Shown: positions 34,252-42,773 of the stretch, piece after piece | How the letters are laid out: each line of letters starts with the position of its first letter | Position numbering within the stretch: position 1 is the first letter of the stretch | Assembly (NCBI RefSeq): GCF_025961225.1 | Contig: NZ_JAOQNG010000002.1 | Span: 673,501 to 737,500, forward strand | DNA: 64,000 nucleotides | Source of the DNA: Azospirillum canadense | GTDB lineage: Bacteria > Pseudomonadota > Alphaproteobacteria > Azospirillales > Azospirillaceae | Direction: 5' to 3' | Notes under the pieces: model-generated | What the model saw: the letters and a program-made list of their open reading frames with translations, nothing else | The model's database searches: none | Told to the model about the DNA's origin: nothing | Program-made: the position numbers and the translations under genes

Positions 34252-35505
34252 TCAACGCCGCCCACCCGCCAGCCGCAATGCGTCCGGTCGGCGGCGCAGG
34301 GCCAACATGGCCCAGATCCCGACCAGGGGACCGAGCGCCAGGACGGCCGGGGCGACGCTCCACCCCACCGCCCCGGCAAGTTCGGGCAGCAGATGGATGG
34401 ACAGCAGCGTCAGGGTGAAGCCGCCGCAGGTCTGCGCGGTCAGCACCGTGCCGATCTGCTGCGGCTCCGACAACTCGGCGGCCGCGGCGGAGAACTGGGG
34501 GGAGTCGGCGACGGCGCTCACCCCCCAGACGATGCACAGGGCGGCGGTCAGCGCCGGGGCCGCGCCGAAGGTGAAGCCGGCCAGGAGCGCGCAGGTGCCG
34601 CTGACCGCCAGCGCGGCGGCCGTGACCGCGGTGCGCCCGATGCGGTCGGCCGCCAGCCCGCCGAGGATACAGCCCGCACCACCCAGGGCGATCACGGCAA
34701 AGGTCGTGCAGCGGGCCCAGAAGGCGGCGTCGGCGGGCGGCAGGCTCTGCGCGAAGCTCGCCTGGAGGAAGACCGCCACCCAGGTCCAGAGCGCGTAGAG
34801 TTCCCACATGTGGCCGAGATAGCCGAGGTTGACCAGGCGCAGGCTCGGCACGCTCCACACGCGCAGCGCCGTTCCAAGCGCGAAGCGGCGCGGGGCCGCG
34901 GTGTTCGGCCCGACGGCGACGGTGGCCATGACCAGGGCCGACAGCCCGGCCATCAGCGAGGCGAGCGCGATGGTCGCCCGCCAGTCCACGCCGCCGAAGG
35001 CGCCGATCAGGTGCGGCGAGGCGGAGCCGACCGACAAGGCCCCGACCAGCAGCCCGACCAGCAGGCCGAGGTCGCCGCGCGCCCAGCTCGCGGCGATTTT
35101 CATGCCGACGGGGTAGATGCCGGCCATGCAGGCCCCCGTCACGAAGCGCAGCGCCGGTGCTGCCGGGCCGGCCGGGTCGACGGCCAGCAGCGCGGCGTTG
35201 GCGGCGCCGGCCACCAGCGCCGACGCCATGAAGAAGCGGCGGGGGTCGAACCGGTCGGCCAGCCCCAGGACCGCGCTAGCCAGGGTTCCCACGACAAAGC
35301 CGATCTGCACGGCGCTGGTGAAGACGGCGGCCTGGAAATCGCTCAAGCCCACCTCGGCGCGCAGGGCCGGAACCACCGCCGTTCCGGAGAACCACAGGCT
35401 GAGCGCCAGGACCTGGGCGACGGCCAGCGCGGCGATGGACCGCCGCTTTGTCCGCCCGGCGAACGCGGCGTGGTCGCCGGACAGGCGCGCGGCGCGGCTT
35501 GCCAT
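34252..35505 (-). CDS. MFS transporter
   Basis: 417 residues from ATG 35505 (GGAGGAG upstream). Twelve hydrophobic helices, MFS motif A-like GLADRFDPRR and GGLAADRIGRT between helices 2-3 and 8-9. Resembles nitrate/nitrite or CynX-type permeases in general layout, but the substrate is not identifiable. 35 bp downstream of, and convergent with, the HemD-like gene. Confidence 0.88.
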   Translation of the reverse strand: MASRAARLSGDHAAFAGRTKRRSIAALAVAQVLALSLWFSGTAVVPALRAEVGLSDFQAAVFTSAVQIGFVVGTLASAVLGLADRFDPRRFFMASALVAGAANAALLAVDPAGPAAPALRFVTGACMAGIYPVGMKIAASWARGDLGLLVGLLVGALSVGSASPHLIGAFGGVDWRATIALASLMAGLSALVMATVAVGPNTAAPRRFALGTALRVWSVPSLRLVNLGYLGHMWELYALWTWVAVFLQASFAQSLPPADAAFWARCTTFAVIALGGAGCILGGLAADRIGRTAVTAAALAVSGTCALLAGFTFGAAPALTAALCIVWGVSAVADSPQFSAAAAELSEPQQIGTVLTAQTCGGFTLTLLSIHLLPELAGAVGWSVAPAVLALGPLVGIWAMLALRRRPDALRLAGGRR

Positions 35506-35616
35506 GACGATCTCCTCCCGCTTGGCCTGTTCTTCGGTTTGCATCAAGGCTACCGGAGATGCCCGGCCCGCCGGTGGAAGCGTTGGTGGTATGCCCCGGA
35601 CATGGCTCCCGGCGCG

Positions 35617-38409
35617 TTACGCAATGCTGTCGAGCAAGGCGGCGGCCGCCCTGAGGTCGGGGGTATCGTGCCCGTCGGTGAAGCGCTGGTAGACGGGCAG
35701 GAGCACGGCCGCAGCGTCGCGGGGGCGCCCGTCGGCGATGCGGCGCCGGGCCATGCTCACGGCTGTCCGCAGGCTCCAGGACGTGGCGCGCTGTTCCAGG
35801 GCGACGTCCATGGACTGACGGAGCAGGTCGTCGGCCTCCTCCCGGTCCGGCGTGGCCTCCGCCTTCAGCCGGAGCAGTTCCGCCGTCGCCCAGTTCCGCG
35901 GGCCGGCGTTCGCCTCCGCCAGGATGTCCGGCGGGATCAGGCGCGGCGCCACGGTCGCCAGCATCCGGATGCGCCGGTTCCGGTGCACCTCGGCGAAGCG
36001 GGACGAGCGGCGAAGCGACGCCAGCTCGCCGTCGGAGGCCGTCCGGGCCTCCAGCGCCAGCTGGAAGCACAGGCCGTAGGTGCGCCAGACGAACAGCGCT
36101 CCTTCGCTGGTCTTTTCCACCAGCATGTCGGCGTAGCGCGCCGCGCGGTCGTGGTCGCCGAGCCAGAAGGCGACCGGGCAGGCGCCGAGTGACAGGGCGA
36201 AGCACAGTGACAGCACGTGGCCGGAGGCGAGCGCCTGCTCCATCGCCTCCTCCATGGCCTGCCGCGCCTGCTCCGGCTGTCCCTGGATCCAGGAAATCCG
36301 CGCGAGGTGGGTGAGGGAGACGATCCGCTGTTCGAACTGGTAGCCGCGCAGGCTCGACCCCCGGGTCGGGGCCGGCGCTCTGAGGCACTGTTCGGCGAAG
36401 GAGCGCGCCCGGTCGAACTCCCCGACCGTAAGCAGGCCAAGCGTCATCATGCGCTGGTGCATGGATTCCGCGCCGGGGTCGACGGGGTCGCCCAGCAGCG
36501 TCCCGAAGCGGTCGGCGGCGCCCAGGGCGTCCTGATCCTCCTCCAGCGCCAGATGGTACAGCCACAGCCCCCACAGGGCGCGGCGCTGGTAGCCGACGTC
36601 GCCGAGCTGCCGCGACAGCGCAAGGCCGCGCGACAGGATGTCCCTGACCTCCCGCGTCGGGCCTTGCGAGTTCCACAGCGCGGGGCCGAGGTGAGCGGTG
36701 ATCGCCATCTCCGACCGGAGGTCGGGCCGGGACTGTTGCCGGATGGCGTTCAGGACCTTTTCCGCGCGCAGCCGGAACTCGTCCGTCAGCGACAGCTGGA
36801 ACCACATCGGTGCCGAATCGATGGTCAGCGCGATGGCCGTGGGCAGGTCGCCGGAGGGCGACAGCGACCATTCCAGCGCGCTGCGCAGGTCGTCGATCCG
36901 GCCACCATACACGCCGTTCCAGGCCGCCGTGCTGGTCGACTGGGAATCGGTCAGCATGCGGCACAGCTGAAGGGCCAGGTTGCGGCAGACCGTGTCCGTC
37001 TCCCCGCTGTCCCGCAGCCGTTCGGCGGCGTACTGGCGGGTGGTTTCCAGAAGGCGGAACTGGACGGTCTGCTCCCGATGCTCGACCGACACCAGGGATT
37101 TCTTGGCAAGCTCCGCGATGCCCTCGACCACTTCGTCCGCGGACACCGCGCCGAACGCGGCCACGCCGATGGCGAGGTCGCGCGTGAAGGAGCCACGGAT
37201 GCCCGACAGCCGGTGCAGGACCACGCGTTCGCGCTCGTCCAGCAGGCGGTGGCTCCACTCCAGGGTCGCGCGCAACGTCTGATGGCGTTGGAGCGCGGTC
37301 CGCCGGCCGCCGCGCAGCACGTCGAAGACCCGGTCGAGGCTGGCCGCCAGCCCGTGGATGCCCAGAAGCGGCACCCGCGCCGCCGCCAGCTCCAGCGCGA
37401 GCGGCACCCCGTCGAGGTGGCGGCAGAGCGCCGCGACGACCGGCGCGTCGGCGTCCGTCAGGCGGAACAGCTCGTCGTTGGACGAGACGCGCTCCACGAA
37501 CAGCTCCACGGCCGAATAGCGCATCGCCTGCTCCGCGGTCGGCGCACGGTCCTGCTCCGACGGCGCCGCCAGGGGCGGCAGGCGGTATACCCACTCCCCC
37601 TGCGCGCGCAGGATTTCACGGCTGGTGACGAGCAGGTGGACGTCCGGCGCGGTCGTCAGGATCCCTTCCACGAGCAGGGCGACGTCGTCGATGAGGTGTT
37701 CGCAGTTGTCCAGCACGACCAGCGCGTTCAGACCCTTGATCGCCGCCAGGAACCCGTCCATGGACGCCTTGCCGATGCCGGGCAGCTTCAGCGCCTGGGC
37801 GATGTTGGCGCACAGCAGCGCCGGCTCCGACAGGGTGCTGAGGTCGACGAAGAAGGCGCCGTCCCGGTAACCGCCCGCGGACAGCCGCGCGACCTCCACG
37901 GCGAGGCTGGTCTTCCCGATGCCGCCGACGCCGGTGACGGTGACGAAGCTCTTCTCCACCACCTTGCGCGCGATGTCGTCGATGGCCTGCTCGCGGCCGA
38001 TCAGCCGGTCGATGTTTCGTGGAAGGGGTTGGGGAGAGCTTTGCGGCGGGGCCAGGGACGGGGACAGGGGCGGGCGGTCGTCGGCATCATCGGCCGCGCT
38101 GCGGACGGTCCCGACGAAGCGGTAGCCCTGCGCCGGCACGTTTTCGATGTAGTCGGTACCGATGCCGTTCTTGCCCAGCGCCTTGCGCAGCGTCCCGATG
38201 TGGACGCGGATGTTCGCCTCCTCGACGAACAGGCCGGGCCAGACGCGGGCCATGATGTCCCGGTTGCCGACCACGTCCCCGGGCCGTTCGAGGAGGACGG
38301 CCAGGATGGCGAGGGAGCGGCTCCCCAGCTTCACGGCCTTGCCGTCCTTCACCAGCCCGCGCGCCGCGGAGTGGGTGAAGGGACCGAAGGCAACCTCGTC
38401 CTGCGCCAT
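35617..38409 (-). CDS. Winged-helix (OmpR-type) regulator fused to STAND ATPase
   Basis: 930 residues from ATG 38409. N-terminal OmpR/CadC-type winged helix (about 8-105: LAILAVLLERPGDVV...NIRVHIGTLRKALG...VPAQGYRFVG), then an NB-ARC/AAA-16 type ATPase with Walker A GVGGIGKTSLA (about 160) and Walker B ALVVLDNCEHLID, then a long helical, TPR-like C-terminal region. Known: STAND regulators are one-component switches activated by ligand and ATP. Targets unknown; the neighbouring MFS gene (start 35505) is a candidate. Confidence 0.9.
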   Translation of the reverse strand: MAQDEVAFGPFTHSAARGLVKDGKAVKLGSRSLAILAVLLERPGDVVGNRDIMARVWPGLFVEEANIRVHIGTLRKALGKNGIGTDYIENVPAQGYRFVGTVRSAADDADDRPPLSPSLAPPQSSPQPLPRNIDRLIGREQAIDDIARKVVEKSFVTVTGVGGIGKTSLAVEVARLSAGGYRDGAFFVDLSTLSEPALLCANIAQALKLPGIGKASMDGFLAAIKGLNALVVLDNCEHLIDDVALLVEGILTTAPDVHLLVTSREILRAQGEWVYRLPPLAAPSEQDRAPTAEQAMRYSAVELFVERVSSNDELFRLTDADAPVVAALCRHLDGVPLALELAAARVPLLGIHGLAASLDRVFDVLRGGRRTALQRHQTLRATLEWSHRLLDERERVVLHRLSGIRGSFTRDLAIGVAAFGAVSADEVVEGIAELAKKSLVSVEHREQTVQFRLLETTRQYAAERLRDSGETDTVCRNLALQLCRMLTDSQSTSTAAWNGVYGGRIDDLRSALEWSLSPSGDLPTAIALTIDSAPMWFQLSLTDEFRLRAEKVLNAIRQQSRPDLRSEMAITAHLGPALWNSQGPTREVRDILSRGLALSRQLGDVGYQRRALWGLWLYHLALEEDQDALGAADRFGTLLGDPVDPGAESMHQRMMTLGLLTVGEFDRARSFAEQCLRAPAPTRGSSLRGYQFEQRIVSLTHLARISWIQGQPEQARQAMEEAMEQALASGHVLSLCFALSLGACPVAFWLGDHDRAARYADMLVEKTSEGALFVWRTYGLCFQLALEARTASDGELASLRRSSRFAEVHRNRRIRMLATVAPRLIPPDILAEANAGPRNWATAELLRLKAEATPDREEADDLLRQSMDVALEQRATSWSLRTAVSMARRRIADGRPRDAAAVLLPVYQRFTDGHDTPDLRAAAALLDSIA

Positions 38410-38616
38410 GGCGAGCACCTACGATAGGGACGGTTGCCCTGTTGGGCCGGAACGGCCGCCACACAACTCCTTCAGGACGAACAGCAGGAAAGGACCAGGA
38501 CCGGAACCGACGAACGCCATTTTCCCGAACGCTTTTGTTTCGCGACGCGCAGGCTAGCATAGGCGGGCCGTGCCGTCGGTCAACTCGCCGTGAGCGCAGG
38601 CTTGGACAGTGTCCGG

Positions 38617-39498
38617 TCAGCGGCCCTCCCGGTCCAGCGTGCCGGACTCCACCCCGATGGCGTCGGCCCACCGGCTGCGGACGAGATCGACGGCGCCGGC
38701 GCGCGTGAAGTCCCCGGACGCGATGATCGCGGATGGGAAGGCCGCGCGGATGCGGGCCGCGCAGCCGGGCTCGTCGTAGGGCAGGTGGCCGAGCGGCGCC
38801 CCATCGGCGGCGGTGCGGACCAGATGCACGAAGGACAGCTCCTGGCCGCCGAGCGTGGACAGGGCGGCCGTGAACAGCGCGACGGGGTCGCTGTCCGACA
38901 TGCCGCGGAACGCGCCGAACGGCGACAGGCGGACCCCGACCCGCTCCGCGGTCCAGACGCCGACCAGCGCCTCCACCAGTTCGCACAGGAAGTTCAGCCG
39001 GTTCTGGATGGACCCGCCGTACCGGTCCCCGCGCCGGTTCGTCCCGTCCTGCAGGAACTGGTCGGGGAGCGCCCCGTCGGCCGCGTCCAACTCCACCCCG
39101 TCGAAGCCCAGCCGCCGGGCCTGTTCGGCGGCGCGCCGGTAGTCGTCGATGACCGCGTCGATCGCAGACGCGTCAAGCGCCGCGGGCGTGTCCTCCCTGG
39201 TGCCGGGATGCCAAAGCCGCGCCACGACCCTCACATGCTTGCGCTGCGCCGCCCGGACTGCGCCGGCCCACGCCTTGGACGTTCCCGCATCGTCGAAGCC
39301 TCGGTGGAACGGCGGCCGCGTCGCGCCAAGTGACACCGGCACGGGCGGCGTGACGACCAGCCCGCCGGGCGCGGCGCGCCGGATGCAGTCTTCGGGATCG
39401 GCGTCGCGGGCGCGCCGGTGGTCGACTACGCCGGGCATCACGACCCGGTGGGCCAGTTCCAGGGCGCCGATGTTGATGGGGAGAAACAGCTTCTCCAT
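38617..39498 (-). CDS. Degenerate, short Old Yellow Enzyme-like protein
   Basis: 293 residues from ATG 39498; typical OYEs have 350-380. Recognisable by GFDGVELDAADGALPDQFLQ, NRRGDRYGGSIQNR and RLSPFGAF. The catalytic His and Asn of the usual H-G-A-N are both Asp (D138, D141), the N-terminal flavin-site motif normally PMTR reads MPGVVDHRR, and the C-terminal phosphate-binding GRPF segment is missing. Either a pseudoenzyme or one with a different reaction; alternatively a decaying gene still in frame. Confidence 0.7.
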   Translation of the reverse strand: MEKLFLPINIGALELAHRVVMPGVVDHRRARDADPEDCIRRAAPGGLVVTPPVPVSLGATRPPFHRGFDDAGTSKAWAGAVRAAQRKHVRVVARLWHPGTREDTPAALDASAIDAVIDDYRRAAEQARRLGFDGVELDAADGALPDQFLQDGTNRRGDRYGGSIQNRLNFLCELVEALVGVWTAERVGVRLSPFGAFRGMSDSDPVALFTAALSTLGGQELSFVHLVRTAADGAPLGHLPYDEPGCAARIRAAFPSAIIASGDFTRAGAVDLVRSRWADAIGVESGTLDREGR

Positions 39499-39566
39499 TC
39501 CGGCATCCTCACCGGCATGGTGTGGGTTGGCCGCCGACGGGGCGGCGTTGCGACAGGACGGACCGT

Positions 39567-39926
39567 TCAGCCATACCGGTACAGGCCTTGCGGCTTGACA
39601 CCCTTGACCTTGCCCTCCGCCGCCGCGACCAGTTCCATGATCCGGCGGGAGGTCCGGTCGGCGCGGACGATCTCGTTCATGATCAGGGTTTGCATCTTCA
39701 CGGCCTCGGCGCAGCCCGTGCCTTGGTTTTTCACCCACCGGCGCTTGGCTTCCGTGGCCACCTTGATGGCGGTGATGGCGTTGGCCAGGGCCTTCACGCA
39801 GGCATCAACCTCGCCCTCGCCTCCGTCCGAGGTGTCCAGTTGCAACGCCAGGGCCGCCGCTTCCGACCATTGCCGGCGTGACACGAAGGACACCCGCCCC
39901 TCATCGATCATGGAAAGCTGAGCCAT
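39567..39926 (-). CDS. Hypothetical protein, helical
   Basis: 119 residues from ATG 39926 with GGAGCAGGGACC before it. Predicted mostly helical (VKALANAITAIKVATEAKRRWVKN; AVKMQTLIMNEIVRADRTSRRIMELVAAA). No family recognised. A basic C-terminus, GKVKGVKPQGLYRYG. 68 bp upstream of the OYE-like gene in the same direction, possibly co-transcribed. Confidence 0.6.
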   Translation of the reverse strand: MAQLSMIDEGRVSFVSRRQWSEAAALALQLDTSDGGEGEVDACVKALANAITAIKVATEAKRRWVKNQGTGCAEAVKMQTLIMNEIVRADRTSRRIMELVAAAEGKVKGVKPQGLYRYG

Positions 39927-40143
39927 GGTCCCTGCTCCTGTCTGCGTTCGTTCCGGGGACACTGTGGCCGGCCCGCCGGTGAAGGGCGAGTAAATCGTTG
40001 TAAAGACCTCGGCAAGGCCGCAAGGCGGCGCGCCCGTTTGGCGGGCCAAGGCTGGAAGCGAGCAAGCGCCTTGCACCCCGCCGGTTTCTAATGGAACAAT
40101 GAAGCGCCCGCCCATGCCTGTCCTACGTCCCATGGAAGCATCT

Positions 40144-41151
40144 ATGCAATTGAGAAGGCGCGATATTCTTGCAACCGCCGCGTCGGGGATGCTTCTTGCA
40201 ACAGTGAAACCTCTGGGTGCTGGCGAACAGTCGGCCCTGTCCATCGTTCTTCCTTCTCAATTCATCCTGGCCTTCATCGAAGTCCTTTTCGCGCAGGCGG
40301 GCGGCTATTTCGAACGGGAAGGCCTGCGGGTTTCCATCGAGGAAGGGCGCGGCTCCGCCATGGCGCTGCAGCAGGTCGTGGCGGGCAACGCCCTGGTCGC
40401 CCGGATCGGCGCGGTGGACCACATCAAGGCCAGCGCCCTGCCCATCGGCAAGGACCTCGTGGCGTTCGGCACGGTGCAGCAGGCCTCCCCCTGGTTCGTG
40501 GTGAGTGGGCGGGACAAGCCCATCCGCTCGCCCCGCGACATGCAGGACAAAACCATCGGCATCCAGTCGGTCGGCGGCACGACGGAAACCATGCTGGACA
40601 TCATGCTGGTCGACCAGGGCATCGACCGGCGGAGCGTGCGGCGGGTCGTCGTCGGCAATTCGCCCGCGGGCGTCGAGCTGATCGGGCAGGGGCGGATCGA
40701 CGCCTATTTCGTGACGACCAGCGTCGCGGTGGCGCTCCGCCTGACCGGCCAGCCCGTCCACGCCTGGAACACGGACGAGGTCGCCCCGACCCCGGGCTTC
40801 TGCTACACGGCCAAGCGCGACGCGGTGGAGCGGAACGGGCCGGTCATCCGCAGCTTCATCACCGCGGTTCGCACGGCGCTCAGCGACCTGATCGACGGGA
40901 AGGTCGCCGTCGCCGACGCCCTGAAGGCGCTGGAGCGGTTCGACATCGCCGAAGCGCGGAACCACGACCTCGCCGCGGCGATCTACGCCGAGAACATCAA
41001 GCTCCTGACGATCGACGGCCGCGACACACTGCTGCGCAACGTCCCGCGGCGCTGGCAGAGCGCCTACGACCTGATGGCGTCGTCCGGCATGGTGCCGCGC
41101 GGGCTCGCGCCGTCGGACCTCTACACGAACCAGTTCGTCGACGCCGCCTGA
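40144..41151 (+). CDS. NitT/TauT-type ABC transporter substrate-binding protein
   Basis: 335 residues. Start ATG 40144, giving a Tat-like signal QLRRRDILATAASGMLLATVKPLGAG; ATGs at 40099 and 40132 would extend it. NMT1/SsuA-like fold (FEREGLRVSIEEGRGSAMALQQVVAG; IGIQSVGGTTETM). First gene of a three-gene importer. Substrates of this family include sulfonates, nitrate, thiamine precursors and phthalate-like acids; no choice is possible here. Confidence 0.9.
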   Translation: MQLRRRDILATAASGMLLATVKPLGAGEQSALSIVLPSQFILAFIEVLFAQAGGYFEREGLRVSIEEGRGSAMALQQVVAGNALVARIGAVDHIKASALPIGKDLVAFGTVQQASPWFVVSGRDKPIRSPRDMQDKTIGIQSVGGTTETMLDIMLVDQGIDRRSVRRVVVGNSPAGVELIGQGRIDAYFVTTSVAVALRLTGQPVHAWNTDEVAPTPGFCYTAKRDAVERNGPVIRSFITAVRTALSDLIDGKVAVADALKALERFDIAEARNHDLAAAIYAENIKLLTIDGRDTLLRNVPRRWQSAYDLMASSGMVPRGLAPSDLYTNQFVDAA

Positions 41152-41154
41152 GCC

Positions 41155-41973
41155 ATGCCCCCGACCTTGGCCGACCCGGACCACGCCCCGATCGTCCTTG
41201 AGGAGGTCGCGAAGACCTTCGACGCCGGGCAGGCGGCGTCCAGCGCCCTTCTGCCCAGCAGCCTGACGATCCGGGATGGTGAGTTCGTCGTCTTCCTCGG
41301 CCCGTCCGGCTGCGGCAAGACCACTCTGCTGCGCATGATCGCCGGCCTGCTGGAGCCGACGTCGGGGCGCATCCTGATGTCCGGGCAACCCCTGTGGGAG
41401 GACGGCCGCTGCCGGAAGGAGCTTCTGCGCCGGCTGGGCCTCGTCTTCCAGGACGCCTGCCTGTTCCCGTGGCTCACCATCGAGCAGAACGTGCTGGTGC
41501 CGCTGAGTTTGCGCGGACACCTGCCCCGGCGGGAACGGGCGCCCGTCGCGCGGGCGATGCTGGCGCTGGTCGGCGCCGCGGACATCGCGGCAAAACTGCC
41601 GCATGAGATATCGGGCGGCATGCGCCAGCGCGCCGCCATCGCGCGGGCGCTGTCCTACGATCCCGACATCCTGCTGATGGACGAGCCTTTCGGCGCGCTG
41701 GACGCGATTTCGCGCGAAGCGCTGAACCTGGAGCTTCAGGCCCTCTGGCTGCGGTCGCGCAAGACCATGCTTCTCGTCACCCATTCCATCGCGGAGGCCG
41801 TGTTCCTGGCCGACCGGATCGTGCTGTTCACGCCGGGGCCGGGGCGCATCGACCGGATCGTCGAGGTGCCGTTCCCACGGCCGCGCGCGCCGGGCCTCGT
41901 CTTCACCCAGCCCTTCCAGGACACCGTGCGCGGCCTGCATGAGCGCCTGTCCGCCCTGATGGAGCGGGCATGA
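41155..41973 (+). CDS. NitT/TauT-type ABC transporter ATPase
   Basis: 272 residues, three bases after the binding-protein stop. Walker A GPSGCGKTT, signature ISGGMRQRAAIARAL, Walker B ILLMDEPFGALDA, and the family H-loop LLVTHSIAEAVFLADRI. Ends in an ATGA overlap with the permease. Confidence 0.93.
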   Translation: MPPTLADPDHAPIVLEEVAKTFDAGQAASSALLPSSLTIRDGEFVVFLGPSGCGKTTLLRMIAGLLEPTSGRILMSGQPLWEDGRCRKELLRRLGLVFQDACLFPWLTIEQNVLVPLSLRGHLPRRERAPVARAMLALVGAADIAAKLPHEISGGMRQRAAIARALSYDPDILLMDEPFGALDAISREALNLELQALWLRSRKTMLLVTHSIAEAVFLADRIVLFTPGPGRIDRIVEVPFPRPRAPGLVFTQPFQDTVRGLHERLSALMERA

Positions 41974-42758
41974 CCGCGGCGCCCGACCGGAAGGTTTCGC
42001 TGTGGACGGCCTTGCGGTCGCCATGGGTCGCCACGCCCTGCCTGCTCGCCCTCGCGGTCCTGGGGTGGGACGCGTTCGTCGCCGCCCGGAACGTCTCTCC
42101 CTTCATTCTTCCCGCACCCCGGCCGGTCCTGGGCGAGTGGATCGCCCTTCTCCGCGACGCACGCGCCTGGGGCCACACCGGCATGACCGCCGCCGCCACG
42201 ATCGCCGGCTTCCTTCTGGCCGCCGTTTTCGGCGTGAGCGCGGGGATCCTGCTGTCCCTGTCCAAGACGCTGGAGCGGATCGCGAAGCCCTTCGTCGTCG
42301 CCTTCCAGGTGTTCCCGAAGGTCGCCCTGATCCCGCTGTTCGTCGTCTGGATGGGCTTCGGCCCTGGCCCGAAGGTGCTGACCGCCGCCATCCTGCCCTT
42401 CTACCCGATCATGATGAACACGCTTCTGGGCATCCGGTCGGTGCCGGACGGCTTCCACGACATCATGTCCTCCTTCGACGCCACCTGCCTCCAGCGGCTC
42501 CGCCGCCTGGAAATCCCCTACGCCTTGCCGTTCATTTTCACCGGCTTCGAGGTCGGCATCGTCCTGGCGCTGGTCGGCACCGTCGTTGCGGAGTTCGTTT
42601 CGGGAAGTTCCGGCCTCGGCTACCTGCTCGTCAGCCGGATCAATTCCTTCGAGACGGCGCAGATGTTCGCCATCGTCCTGCATCTGTGCCTGCTGGGGCT
42701 GGCGCTCCACGCCGGCGTCGCCCTGCTGCGCCGGCTGGTCGTGCCGCGCGGGGCGTGA
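41970..42758 (+). CDS. NitT/TauT-type ABC transporter permease
   Basis: 262 residues, six hydrophobic helices and the EAA-type loop FDATCLQRLRRLEIPYALPFIFTGFE. Completes the importer. The last gene before the convergent hybrid kinase (15-bp gap). Confidence 0.92.
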   Translation: MTAAPDRKVSLWTALRSPWVATPCLLALAVLGWDAFVAARNVSPFILPAPRPVLGEWIALLRDARAWGHTGMTAAATIAGFLLAAVFGVSAGILLSLSKTLERIAKPFVVAFQVFPKVALIPLFVVWMGFGPGPKVLTAAILPFYPIMMNTLLGIRSVPDGFHDIMSSFDATCLQRLRRLEIPYALPFIFTGFEVGIVLALVGTVVAEFVSGSSGLGYLLVSRINSFETAQMFAIVLHLCLLGLALHAGVALLRRLVVPRGA

Positions 42759-42773
42759 CCGCGACACCGCCCG

